Assembly: GCA_947683625.1 (NCBI GenBank) | Contig: CANTUR010000279.1 | Coordinates: 2,078,501-2,142,500, forward strand | Direction: 5' to 3' | Length of the DNA stretch: 64,000 nucleotides | Source of the DNA: Mallotus nudiflorus | Lineage: Eukaryota > Streptophyta > Magnoliopsida > Malpighiales > Euphorbiaceae | In this document: in pieces, positions 35,599 through 47,879 of the stretch | Layout: each line of letters opens with the position of its first letter | Numbering within the stretch: position 1 is the stretch's first letter | The notes under the pieces: model-generated | What the model was told of the DNA's origin: nothing | The model's input: only the letters and a program-made list of their open reading frames with translations | Database searches by the model: none | Position numbers and translations under genes: made by a program

Positions 35599-38210
35599 TC
35601 AAGACTCAGTCCCATCCTCATCATCATTGGCATTATCGATAAGTCCTCTCCTATAGGGCCCAACATCATGAACCCTCAACTCCTCCAACTCAGTAGTAAC
35701 CTCTATATTATAGCCCATCCTCCTGTTGACGAATTGACTCCTGATGGTGGAGAGCCTTATCCCACTTATACATCAACCTCACATGCTCAAGTTGCATCAT
35801 TACAACATACTTACATTAACACATATGCATTCATAACATACACATATACATATTGTTGCATAGTTTAAATAGGGAATAGTAAAGTATATAAAGACCTACA
35901 TGAGCCTCTATAGAGTAGTGGATGTAGTGACTCATCAAGCCTAAAGCACAATGATAGTAGTACATAGCTGTCTCTCGGGGAACCTATAAGCAAAACAATC
36001 AGTAGCAACAAACATGAAATATCAAAGTAACAAAGTTAGATAGGAACTCACATGAGTAGCATCCTCAGGGGTGAAGGCCATAGGCTAAAAAGACATGGGG
36101 ACCACTTGGACCATCACCTCACTATGGAGGTTGTGCGTCCAAACTACAAGGACTAATGGTAGTGCAGCCACCCTAAAAATCATCTGAAAAATCCCAACGA
36201 GGGCATTAGTTGTAGCTTATACACCACTAGAAGTCTCAATAGCACTCTTAATGCTAGACCTCTTTAAACAAGGCTATTAAAAAATGGATAAGAATAGTTA
36301 GAATGGAAGAATAGGCAATGTGGAGATAGTACACAAAACAAAAAAAATGTACTTGATAAGTAGAAGAAGAATAAACACTTACAACTGGTGGAGTAATCAT
36401 AAAATCCCTCATGATACCATATATTAGGTAAGGGATGAGACTTTCTAAGTAGGAGACACCCTTTGGCTCTAAGTACAGCTGATGATCAATCCCAACCAAA
36501 GCTTCCTTTATGGTAGTACCCACCATGTCCTTCCCCTAGAATATGTCAAAAAGAGGAGGCTAAGGGATGCGACGAGTAGGAGGTCATCCAAACTAGCCCA
36601 CTATAAGCTTATTAAGGTACCAAGCACTGTCAATAAGGGTCACGAGCAGTATCCACTTGCTAGTAATCTCAATGGCTCCTTACATCATTGGTTAAAAGGC
36701 TATAGTATAATGCTCCTACCACTATAGAAGATGTATTTTCATTTAGAAATAGCTATTAGAAATAAAACATAGAACTTCAGAATAAGAAAAAGAAGAAAGA
36801 AGTCATTAACCTGGTAAAATGTCAACTTTGTGAAAGCAATATGGGTTGCCTCCAAAGACCACACAAAACCCCTCTAAAGCTGAGCAATCCAAATAAGGAA
36901 GTAAGGGAACCCCTTATGTAGTCCTAGTATGATAGGAGGAGCCAGGATGAAAAACTTTAAAGTCTAAATTTGTAAGAAGAAAATGTGTTAGATATAACAC
37001 ACTCAAAGGAAAGGAAGAGAAGGACAAAGTATTTTAAAATAACTCACATTAACTACTAATGGCATGTCGCAAACCCATGAGCTATTTTTGCATGTGTTGT
37101 TTAGGCCGTGGAGTAGATAATTGTAATTTGTAGAACCCCAATCATAACCCCGTAAGGCATCGAGGTATTGAAGTAAAGTAAGCAACCGAGAGCTACCAAT
37201 GTTGGTCGCATTGGGGATTATCAAATAGAAGATGAAGCATTAGGTGCATCTCTCAATGCAAAAATACCACCTCTAACAGCACCATTACACACATATTAGA
37301 GTTGATCATAAGAGATCAAGCCACCTTGACCAACTCTGAACTTGGGAGGGCAACCCAACAAATGGTACACAATACCACATGGTCCTCTAGGATGTTAAAT
37401 GGGATATGTTGACCAATAAAAGAGAACTTCGTAATAGCAACAAAGTTGAGGGGTGCAATCATCATCTCCCTAAACTTATAGTAGAAGGTGTGGGTGCAAT
37501 TGATAGCCGCTTGATAAGGGCAGTCATAGCTGCCTGCCTACTCTTCAAAGCCTTCGATCCCTTTAACGTACTGTCCAAGATACCATCAAAGCCGAGACCA
37601 CGCACCCAGTCACCCACCTCCTCAAGTAGTTTCCAGTAGAGCCTCTTGACACCAATAAAGCTATTAGGTAGGACTAAGTGGGTCACAGGGCTTTAAAAGG
37701 GGAAGTAAGGAAAGTATAGATTTTGGCTCAAAATTTTTCTAAAATGTGATAATCAACATTAACTACTGTTCACTTGTTATTTATAGGGTAATCGGTATCA
37801 CACAACCAAAAGTAGGGAAAGACATGGCAAACAAATCCTAGCATGTAACATGAGGAGAATAAAATCCTAGCGAAACATATCTTTAAGTATCACTAAATGC
37901 ATAAGGGAGCTAATCCTAGGAAGGGGAGATATAGTAAAACAAATTTAGAGTTTGAGGTACTAACCTTATGACGGTGATGCACCCAAACGTGTTCCCTTAA
38001 GTTTAAAATAAAAGGAATCTCATATCCCCTCATCATTCCATTCCTTAAGTAGTGAACAAGCATAGGCTTCTAATGCACAACACCACCCATTGCTTGATCT
38101 CCAGGAGCTTTAGCATCGAGATCCTCTAAGCCAATTATAAGATCGGGGGAACTTACCTGAGGAGGTCATCCTCATCACTACCTTTGCCTCCTTGCATAGG
38201 TATATGAGAT
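35599..38210 (-). pseudogene. Antisense PMD-like (plant mobile domain) gene in element A
   Basis: The minus strand reads a spliced, broken gene. An early exon (about 37970-38115) reads LVHYLRNGMMRGYEIPFILN. The next (about 37280-37700) reads SFIGVKRLYWKLLEEVGDWV, IAPTPSTISLGR and MMIAPLNFVAITKFSF, and a third (about 37050-37225) reads LRGYDWGSTNYNYLL with a gtgagt donor. A tail, IDNANDDEDGTES then stop, lies at about 35599-35640. The GR/EM.I.PL.FAAITG.SF and YDWGS..L.YL words are those of the plant mobile domain (aminotransferase-like) family found in transposons and a few host genes. It runs opposite to its host element. Stops are present (for example after LVKVA). Confidence 0.65.
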
Positions 38211-38969
38211 GAAGAAAACCTAAAGTCCAAAGAAAAATAAAGAGAAAAGAGAGAAAGAGAGGTGAAAATAAGAAGAAAACCAAAAAAATGGCCTTTTATA
38301 GGCCTTTGTCCCATAGATCAAGGATGGAACCACAAGCATGGGTCCTAACCCATGTGGATGGATCCTTGAACCTACTCTCATGGGTCCTTGGACCCACACG
38401 TGTGTGAATTGCTCATAATCTAGCCCAAGACCCACTAGAACCCCCAAGACATGTATTATTATACACTGAAGCTTCCATAAGGTCCCAAAAGGACATTGGA
38501 GGTCTCGACATTGACCTAGGGCACAATCAAAATCTAAGAATTCATAACATAAGCCTGAAATAACACTGAAAAAGCAAAAAAGGGGAAGTGTTATGTACCA
38601 CCATGCTCTTAAATTTCCAAATCCATACATTTGTTCATGTATTCATACTTGCATTTGCATTCCAAACTTTTTTTTTTTGTGCTCTTGAAGGTGTACTCAT
38701 ACTAGAGAGGGGGCACGTGGTAGAGATGGACTTGTCAACCTCGATAGTGGTCATCTCACTTTAATGAAATTTTTGGAGTTTCCTAACTTTGATCAGTAAC
38801 TTTGAGTTAAGATTCTTATTTTTAATCAACTTAATGCTTATCAACCTCATAAGAGATAAAAAAAATATTAAAAGAAGGATCATAGGGAACCGAGATGTTT
38901 GGGTAATTTACAATTATCATGTCAAACCTCAAAAGCAAATGCAAAAATCACACTCAATCTACTCCAATG
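38211..38969. other. Element A sequence between antisense gene and element C
   Basis: Includes a 136-codon minus-strand open frame (38220-38630) with hydrophobic stretches. It matches no family I know and is probably the upstream or leader region of the antisense gene. The ctccc duplication of C is at 38970-38974. Confidence 0.4.
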
Positions 38970-38974
38970 CTCCC

Positions 38975-41070
38975 TGTAGATGATGGGGTTTAGCGCGCGC
39001 CTAAGATTTTAACAACCATGACACTGTTTGAGCTCAAGGCTCAAGAGAACACACTAACCATTGTCACCAAGACATGGTGTGGAGATGATGAGTCGCCACC
39101 CAAGCTAATAATTGGGATAAATTAAAAAATGATGGTACTCAATTCCCTAAAAGAAAGCTAGCACTAAAACTAGGAGATTCTAGATACATAATACCAAATT
39201 CTTTCAATCTCGTGTTCTTTCAAAATTACTTTATGAATTACTACTTTATTCTCTATTTACATGCAGTTTCATATATACCCTTAAAAACCAATCAACTTTA
39301 GGCAAACTAGTCATGAAATATAAAAGTAAACAATTTATTCATTATAATCCCTAGGTTGGTTTAATCTACATTGATTTTAATTAAATGAGCTAAATCTACA
39401 TATTTTAATTTACAGGTGAGCCTAAAGACTAATGGGCCTAATCCTTATTCAATTTTAATTAAGTGATCCTAAGTCTATTTATTTTAATTTTAAAAATGCT
39501 CTTAGATCTACAAATTATAAAGTATTTAATTTAGTGGGCCTAATTCTACATGTTTTAAGTCTAGAGTGATCTTAAATCTACAAATTATGAAAAAGCTTAA
39601 ATTAAATGGGCTAAGTCTAAATTAATTTAATTAAATTAGGTGAGCCTATATCTAATTAACTAAATGGGCCTAGGTTATCTCTACCTTAAATCTAATTAAT
39701 TATGGGCTTAAAGATGCATTTTAATTAATTAAACCTAAAAAAAACTAAATTTAAATAGGTTAAAGTCTAATATTGGCCTAGGGCCCAAAACACATAAACA
39801 TAAGTAAACAAGCCCAAAAAAAATGAAAAAACATAAAATAAAAGGTCAAAAAATTAATCAAACTTATTTTTCTAAAAACCCTAATTTAATTAAAGTGACC
39901 ATAAACAAATGAAATAAAATAATCAATTAGGCAAGCTAATTTTACCAACCTAAATCTAATCTAATTTTAATTAAGCAACCTAAGGATTTCTATAACCATT
40001 AATTTTAATTAATTACCCAATTGAAAACCCTAATTTTACTAACTAATTAAGCAAAATTAAACATATAAGCATACCCACCAAATTGCATTATTCTCACTAT
40101 TGGTGCTATTACAATGTGTTAATAAAAAAAGAAAGAAAATTAATACAACCCAAAATAAATAAAAAAAATAAAAGAATGATAAACAAACTAAATCAAAACC
40201 CTAGAAATTAGGTTTAGCTATATGTTTCTATCCATGGCATTCCATGGATCTTCATATATTTAATTCTCCAAATATAACCATTATGTGATCTCCTCCATCA
40301 TAAAATGGTAAAATAATGATTAGCGAATAAAATTATAAAAAATTTAATAAAATTGAAATTTAATAAAAATCAAAATCATAACAAAAGAAGAAAAATAAAA
40401 GAAAGTAGGGAGAAGATAATGCTTATGGATGACTCCTCAGACTAGTAAAATCATTGTTTATTGGTTGAATAGATCTTCAAAAACTTGTTATTTTCTCATA
40501 AAAAAAAAACCTCTTGCTCCTTTCCAACAGTATTTTTGTCTCCAACATTATTTTTTTTGTCCTCCCCCTTTGCCAAGAGCCTAAGCTCTCCTTTTATAGG
40601 GAGAAAAGAAATGAAAACCCTAATTGACATACTAAGAGTTCTAATTTTAAAAGGACTTATTTCTTAAAGAGTTCCAAATTTAAAAGGAATTTATTTCCTG
40701 CAAATGTAGATAAATCCCATAATAAAATTTAAAAAAAATTAAACCAATCAAAAATCAGGAAATGTTTTTTTATTTTCTGTAAAAAAATACAAAAATAAAT
40801 GAAAAACATGTAATTTTGATCGAAATTCTATAATTTTGATTTTTTTAACTTTTAATTATAAAAAGACCCCTGAAAGAAATTATATTTTTTAATTAGGTCT
40901 TAAAAAGGTATTATAATTAAGTCCTTAAAAAATAATGAAACTCTTTTTGAAAACGTATTCAAACTTTTGAGGTTTCGAACTTCAAGTGTTGAAGACCTAC
41001 ATATAACATTTTCATCACTAGAGTCCTTTGTCGCATCCATATTTTATTATCCTGAAATTGTGTGTTTACA
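38975..41070 (-). repeat. Element C 3' LTR
   Basis: 2096 bp, starts TGTAAACACACAATTTC at 41070 and ends ...CCCCATCATCTACA at 38975. Shares its whole length with solo LTR G and with H, and all but its last ~140 bp with the 5' LTR at 54771-56783. Inner PBS-like motif TGGCGACTCATCATCTCC begins at 39098, 123 nt from the LTR end. Confidence 0.92.
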
Positions 41071-41086
41071 GTTGCCCCCCTTTATC
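41071..41086 (-). promoter_or_regulatory. Element C polypurine tract
   Basis: Minus strand GATAAAGGGGGGCAAC abuts the TGTAAACAC start of the 3' LTR. The GGGGCAAC ending is shared with the tract of element A at 57931-57945. Confidence 0.9.
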
Positions 41087-41249
41087 ATTGTTTACTTGAA
41101 AAATTATAACAAAGCAAATAAACACATAATTTCTTTTGAACAAAGTTTGGGTACTTACCTGTGCTCCTTGAAGCTTTAATTGTCGGTTCATAATAAATGC
41201 TCGTGTTACCATACAACACTAGGCATAAACTTAAAACACCTATGGAAAA

Positions 41250-42735
41250 ACTATACTTGGACGTATAATGTTGATTTGGATGGATACATCACACTTAGAC
41301 ATGTGATGTTAACTTTAATCGGTCGTATAATCTGATTTGAAATATAAATTGCACTCGGTCATAAAATGTCGACTACACTCGATCATATAGTCTAAACAGA
41401 ATTAATACACTGTACTCAGCCATACAATGCTTACTACACTCAGTCATATAGTCTGAATGGAATTGATACATTGCACTCAATTGTACAATGCCAACTACAC
41501 TCGGTTGTATAGTTTGATTTAAAGTGATACATTACACTCAGTCGTACAATGTTGACTACACTCAATCATATAGTCTAATTAGAATTGATACATTACACTC
41601 GGTCATACAACGCTGACTACACTTAGTCATATAGTTTGAATGGAATTGATACATTGCAATTGGTCATACAATGCCAACTACACTCAATTATATAGTATGA
41701 TTGGAAGTGATACTTTCCACTCAGTTGTACAATGCCAACTACACTTAGTCGTATAGTTTGATTTGAAAAGATACATTGCACTATATTGTACAATGTCGAT
41801 TACACTCGATCATATAGTCTGATTAGAATTGATACATTACACTAGGTCGTATATGCTACACTTGATTGTATAGTCTGATTGGAATTGATACATTGCACTC
41901 TGTCATACAATGCCGACTAAACTCAATCATATAGTATGATCTAAAGTGATACATTGCATTTGATCATATAATGATGACTACACTCGGTTGTATAGTTTGA
42001 TTGGAATTGATATATTACACTTAGTCGTACAATGTGGACTACACTCGATCGTATAGTTTGAATTAAATTAATACATGGCACTCGGTCATACAATGCCAAC
42101 TACACTCAGTTATATAGTCTGATTTAAAGTGATACATTGCACTCGATCATACAATGCCAACTACACTCAGTCATATAGTCTGATTTGAAAAGATACATTG
42201 CACTCGATCGTATAATATTGACTACACTTTGTCATATAGTCTGATTAGAATTGATACATTGCACTCGATCATACAATGTTGACTACACTCAGTCATATAG
42301 TCTGATTTGAAGTGATACATTACACTTGGTCATACAATGTCGACTACACTCGGTTGTATAGTCTGATTTGAAGTGATACATTGCACTCGGTCATACAATG
42401 CTGACTACACTAGGTCATATAGTCTAATTTGAAAAGATACATTGCACTCGATCATACAATGTCGACTACACTCGGTCATATAGTTTGATTTGAAATGATA
42501 CATTGCACTCGATCGTACAATATCAACTACACTTGGTCATATAGTCTAATTTGAAATGATACATTACACTCGATTGTACAATGCTGACTACACTCAATCA
42601 TATAGTTTGAATGGAATTGATTGATACATTGCACTCGGTCTTACAATACTGACTACACTCAGTCATGTAGTTTGAATGGAATTGATATATTGCACTAGTT
42701 GTACAATGCCGACTACACTCGATCATATAGTCTAA
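41250..42735 (-). repeat. ~61-bp tandem array in element C 3' UTR (about 24 units)
   Basis: A unit such as actacactcggtcatatag followed by tctgatttgaagtgataca and ttgcactcggtcatacaatg repeats about every 61 bp, counted at 41371, 41431, 41491, 41552 and so on to about 42710. Each unit is itself two diverged ~30-bp halves sharing cactcggtcata. One unit near 41850 lacks about 7 bp and one near 42610 has 4 extra. The array lies between the polypurine tract and the antisense genes. Confidence 0.95.
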
Positions 42736-43089
42736 TTTCTTTTATTTTGATAATTTAATAATTCAAGAATTATCAAATCAATGTAGCTTCATAATTTAGG
42801 ACTAATTGGACTTGAATGCAAATGAAGTTGAGGGATTATAGTGGATATTTTCCTCCTTAATATATACCTTGCTTTTCAATAGCTTTGCTTTTTCTTTCAT
42901 TTTCCTATTTCTTTTTCTTTGGACTCTGAAAAAAATCTGTTGATATTTCTAATTAAATCTTCTTAATCCTCGATTCATTTCCCATCTCTTTCGTTCTCTT
43001 TTCTTTTCTTTTCTTTTCTCTTGATTTTAAAATCTTGCTTCTTAAATTATTCTTTCATCTAATCTCCAATTTAGGATTCATTTGATCCT

Positions 43090-45640
43090 ATGGCTCACCC
43101 AAGATGCAGGCAACATGGGAGCAATTCTAGACAGTCAGATTCGGTCATATCTCAACTATATTTCCCTCAAAATAATTTGGAGCTTAATGAAGGGGAATAG
43201 GTGCTCCTTTTGACTTACTTGCACCTTCATAGAAGGTCACAGGCTAACGATGAGGTAATTTTCTCTTCTATATTTTTTACTCTACAAAAATATATTTCTA
43301 TTAATACATTAATATATTTATGCATGCAATTATAGAATATCTCTTATATAAATTAGACAAAATTAAATGAAATTATTAATTTTGAAGCAAAGTTTTGCAA
43401 AATTGGTTTTAACATGTCAAAGGACTAACAAAATTTAGTCATATTTCTAAATTTTTGATCCAAAATTTGAATTATGTATCAAAACTTTGGATTTTCAATT
43501 GAAAATCTGGAAATACCGATTGGAATTCTAGATTTTTGATTAGAAATCTAATTTTTTAATCCTTTTTTTTAAATAGGAACTAAAATAAACAAAAACTAAA
43601 AGTTAGTATGGAAAGTAATCCTGTCATTATTTGAATTTTATTTAGAAACCACTGAAATTCTTGGGTTGCTTTCACTTGGCTCAAGAACTCTTTCATGATT
43701 TATCAAGAGAGGTAGTACAACACATTTGGGCATCTGGCTTCTGACACTTCTTTACTTCCTTGTCGACTGTTCGAGGCATGTCATATCACTATTCTCTTTT
43801 TGCCTTTATTGAGAGGTGGATGGATACTACTCATACCTTCCATATGCGAGTGGGCGAGCTGACTATTTCTCCTATAAGCTTTTCTGCTATTACTGGGATC
43901 ACCTTCAGAGGTACCCAGTTCCTTTTAATATCCATTATTACACTCTTCCCAAGGATGCCAAGAGTTATTATGTTTGTGACTTGCTCGAGTTTGTTCCGAC
44001 ATGGAAGAATCAGAAGAACATGCTTCTTTCTTTACTTATTCATAGTTTTAGGAGGTTACCCACTACCACACCTTATAAAATCCTTTAAATGACAAAATGC
44101 TTCTTATTAATACTATTAGGCACTACCCTTTTCTATGAGACTGGCCATGAGGTTAGCATTTCACTTCTTAGTCCCCTTCAAGATCTTATTAAAGTAGCTA
44201 CCTTTAATTGGGGATCCATAACTCTTACCTATCTCTACTATAGACTAGATACTATCTATAGAGGTGCTATGATGATGTGCGCCTTTTGGCATATTTTTCA
44301 CGTATGCCTCTTTTGTGTCTTCTACTCCTTTTTAATTTTTTCTCTTTTATAGCTCTCTTTCACTCAATTGTCTTTTCCTTTTTAGATATGGGGCATTGAG
44401 ATTGAGTTGATTCAAGGCTTTAGCCTATTAGCTCTGATAGGAGTCTTTCATTGATGCAGAGGTGGGGTTCTTCTCATCTTGCTAGTGTCAAGCATGACTT
44501 ACAGACTTATTAAGGCCAACTGAACTCTTTAGAGTGGGACCTGGTAAGATAAATTTAACTATTAGCATTTGATTAGTTATAAAAGTTAAATAAATTTTAT
44601 TTGAATGAATTTGTAGGTCATATCAGATTAGTTAGATGGTGATGAACATCTAACGATATAGTTTCATGACTGTTGCTAAGAAGCTTAAGACTATGATGAT
44701 TTTGCTTCTTGTTTATGGTTGCCATATGTGGTATCTAGGTGAGCGTGTTTATCATTGGTATATGGGGCCTTCCAAAAGGCATTTTATTTCTTATATTCCC
44801 TCTTATATGCTGAGGAGTTATAGCTTGACTAATCTTGAGCTTAAAGCATCTCTTAAGGGATACGACACTTCAACACTGCTTGAGTGTTCTCACCACTATC
44901 AAGAGTATATTCGAGAGACTCAGGTTCCCCCAGATCTAGCTAAGGTAGGCTTTCCATCATTATTCCTCCTTATCACTATCTGACTTCATTCTCCTTTGTT
45001 GTTGTGGATGACATTTATTTTCTATGCAAGTTGAAGATACTGTTGATATTGCTATGGAGGAGGAGACTGATGGTGACACTGAGAGGACTAAGCAAGAGGT
45101 TGGGCCTACTCAGCATAGTGGAGCTGCTCGAGGTGATACTTCCTCAAGTACCATTATAGGTGATATTCCCTTGCTTGATAGGTCTATATACTATGGGGCT
45201 CCTGTGGTTCAGACTCCCATTAAAAAGCACATGTACCCTGATAAGGTTCAAATTCCTAGTTTTTCTCCTCTTGATGCTTCACATGTAAGTGTATTTTTGC
45301 ATTCCCACTCCTGTATAAATTGACACTTATTGGTAAATTAGTATATGTTATTTTACAGATCCCTTGGACAAAGGCGGAGTATTTGTATAGACTCGCCTCA
45401 TCCTAGAGATTATTTATTATACAGATCATGGATAATTGGTAGGTTAGTATTTACAATAAGTATGCATGTTATGCATGATTTAAACTATCCTTATTATGAT
45501 AGAGTTATGCTACAGATCTGGACCATAAGAATAAGAGGCTTCATAGGCAACTTGTTGGTATTGGCTTTGATGGTCATGATGCTGAGACTTTTATGCCCTT
45601 AGATCAGAGTGATGATCCTGCTAAAGGATGGAGTCCTTAG
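43090..45640 (+). pseudogene. Antisense PMD-like (plant mobile domain) gene in element C, seven exons
   Basis: Runs + inside a minus-strand element. Exons inferred from GT-AG borders and reading: 43090-43254 (MAHPRCRQHGSNSRQSD), 43646-44301, 44386-44543, 44617-44944, 45031-45284, 45359 to about 45436, and about 45516-45640. Exon 2 reads LFAFIERWMDTTHTFHMRVG, ELTISPISFSAITGITFRG, then after a frame change VPFNIHYYTLPKDAKSYYVC, FLLILLGTTLFYETGHEVSI and FNWGSITLTYLYYRLD. This is the family pattern ALVERWR.ETHTFHMP.GEMTIT, RAYLLYLLGT and YNWGSA.LA.LYR. Exon 4 holds GERVYHWYMGP and exon 5 an acidic stretch. Stops (for example after IWASGF) and the shift near 43915 show it is broken. Confidence 0.8.
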
Positions 45641-46065
45641 CTAAACATTGGAGCTCAGGATGGTTGATCTTTTGTGCCTTCATGATTGTATTTTCCTTTT
45701 TCCTGTGAACTATTCTCCCTTGTCTAAATGGATTATGGACTTTTGTTTTGGATCGAACCTTAGGATTTAATGAACTTTTTTTTTCAAAAATCTTGGAAAT
45801 CTAATCGGGATTACATATTTCCAATTAGATTTCTAGAATTTTGATTGAAATTCTAGATTTTCAATCATATTTTTGGAATTCCAATAAAAAATTTGGCTTA
45901 TGCTCTTTGCCCTTTTCCATTCTGATTTATGATTTGAATTTGATTTGCACATGTAAAATCCTAATCCCATCCAGATTTAAAATCCCATATGAATTAAACC
46001 TTTATGCATGTATAAATAGCTTGTTGAAGGGTAGTCACCCACTCCTGTATGTTGTTTGCCTAATC
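45641..46065 (+). other. Spacer between the two antisense modules, with quasi-palindromic units
   Basis: At 45790-45885 units such as gattgaaattctagatttt and aattagatttctagaattt recur. They resemble units at 43490-43560 and those in the C-family LTRs. The rest is AT-rich without a recognised gene. Confidence 0.55.
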
Positions 46066-47223
46066 ATGGCCCAAGTCACCCTCACTTTGATGAAGAAATT
46101 TCTGAAAAACCTTAATGGGGATGACTGGAACAAACTGCTACCCTATAATGTCAAATGTTTGAAATCGCTTCAGTATCTAAGAATAGACCATCATTTTCTT
46201 CATGTTGCTGCCTCCTTCTGGGACATCAAAGACCATGTATTTAGGTTTAATGGACAAGAGTTGTGTCCACTAATCAAGGAGTTTGCTGCTATCCTTGGCT
46301 ATTCTTTGGACTCGACTACTATGGTTGCTCTTCCTAATCTTGCGATATGATTTCACGATAAATTAGTGACATTTTTTTATATGCCCCCGAGTGACATCTA
46401 TATGTATGCCCATAACTCCAGGACTATTAATCTTTCTTCTCTGATCACTTCTTGTGGAAGGATAAGAATAATGCGGCCTAGGTTAGGACTGTCTCTTTTT
46501 GGTTGTATGCTCAGTTTCTACTAATGGCTTCTCATGGAGATGTTGACACGAGAATTGTCAGTATTTTGGAACAAGTAGAAGTTAAGGCGAACCCTATGCC
46601 TATCATACTCGCTGAAACTATCATTGGGCTATATAATTTCAAGGTTCAAAATTGACTCTCATGCAGTTTACTTCGCCTTCATGTATGCATTTTTTTCAGC
46701 TTTTTTTTTTAGATTTGGCTGTAGGAGAAATTGAGTCTACTTAGTCTTCCCACCCTTAATTTATCAACTATATCATCTACAGTCCCTTCCGTTGAAGGTG
46801 AAGGACAGGCGTACTATAGGTCAATGGATTGATTGGATGAAAGGCATTGTTGACACTAAGATTACATGGATCTGTCATTAATGGAAGTTAAAGTTTATGA
46901 CCATCAACCTGTACAACCATTATGTTCCTATTCCTGGGTTACACTTTTCAACCTTCTTTTCCCCGTCACACCTTTGCCGCTAGTACGACTGTCCATAATT
47001 TATTATGACTTTTATACATAGCTTCAAAGGCTTCCCTCTGAGGCAAGATTTCTTAGACAAAATAAAGAACCTATGGCCTCGTAGAGCATTGGAGCGGAAC
47101 CTGCATTTGGATGCTGACATGACTACTGATGACAATTACAAGGCTTGGGTTATCATGCAAGCTATAGAACCACCAGGATTCGCTACGTACAAAAGGACTC
47201 AAGTATTGCTAGATGAGTTATAG
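46066..47223 (+). pseudogene. Second antisense module in element C (DUF7745-like transposon-associated protein)
   Basis: Starts MAQVTLTLMKKFLKNLNGDD and contains AASFWDIKDHVFRFNGQELC then PLIKEFAAILGYS, the pattern FWDP..HVFRFN..ELCPTVEEFAAILG of a large uncharacterised plant protein group linked to retroelements (I believe DUF7745). With frame changes it continues LGLSLFGCML, SILEQVEVKANPMPIILAET, VFPPLIYQLYHLQSLPLKVK, GQWIDWMKGIVDTKITW and WPRRALERNLHLDADMTTDD, ending at 47223. There are at least two frameshifts and several stops. Function unknown. It faces the same way as the PMD gene and opposite to pol. Confidence 0.65.
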
Positions 47224-47879
47224 AAGAAGAAATAAAAAATAAAAATAGTATAGTGATCTTATAAATATGGTCTTTTAGGCTCTCATGTTTTGTTTTTCCT
47301 TTAAGTCTTTATGCTTTGTAATAAAGATAGAATATGCAATATTCAAACAAAAATTTCATTTCATGCATATTCAAACAAAAATTTCATTTCATGCATATTC
47401 AAACAAAAATTTCATTTCAATTTTATTTATTAATTAGGGCCAAAATGACTACATTTATCATATGTTATAACTCTTATTATCAGCTAGTCCTTTTAAATTT
47501 TTTAAGTAAACATTTTTCTCTCACTCTTATTACCCTAATTTTTGCCTAACTAGCTCTTTGCAAGTTTTTCTTATTAGTGGGATGACTTCTTTTATCTTAT
47601 TCCCTAATTTTTGCCTAACTAGCTCTTTGTGAGTTTTACTGATTAGTGGGATGACTTCTTTTATCTTATTCCCTAATTTTTGCCTGTCAGCCCTTTGCAG
47701 GTTTTTTGAACAGCGGGAATGTCCTAATTTTTTCCTGACTAGCCTTTTTAGGTAGTATTTCTTGAGGCAATCCAGGTTGATTGGCTCAATGAACTCTTAT
47801 CTTTACAGCTCCCTTAAGCAGGATTGTCTTAACTAGATACGACCCTTCCCAATTTGGTCTGAATTTTCCTCTTGGATCA
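47224..47879. repeat. Element C spacer with two short tandem repeat patches
   Basis: At 47335-47415 the 35-bp unit aattcaaacaaaaatttcat is repeated about three times. At 47535-47710 a ~66-bp unit starting ccctaatttttgcctaacta is repeated about three times. It lies between the end of integrase and the antisense module. No gene seen. Confidence 0.75.

Noticed and set aside
38220..38630. 136-codon minus-strand frame as a membrane protein gene
   Set aside because: No recognisable family, no homologous frame in the related elements C or D, and it lies within element A; best treated as a chance frame.
38975..41070. C-family LTR at 39 kb as an independent solo LTR
   Set aside because: A polypurine tract adjoins it at 41071-41086, and the ctccc duplication pairs it with the end at 56783, making it C's 3' LTR.
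41250..42735. CRISPR-like array or centromeric satellite
   Set aside because: Units are directly adjoining with no unique spacers, the DNA is plant nuclear, and the array lies inside a bounded retrotransposon 3' UTR.
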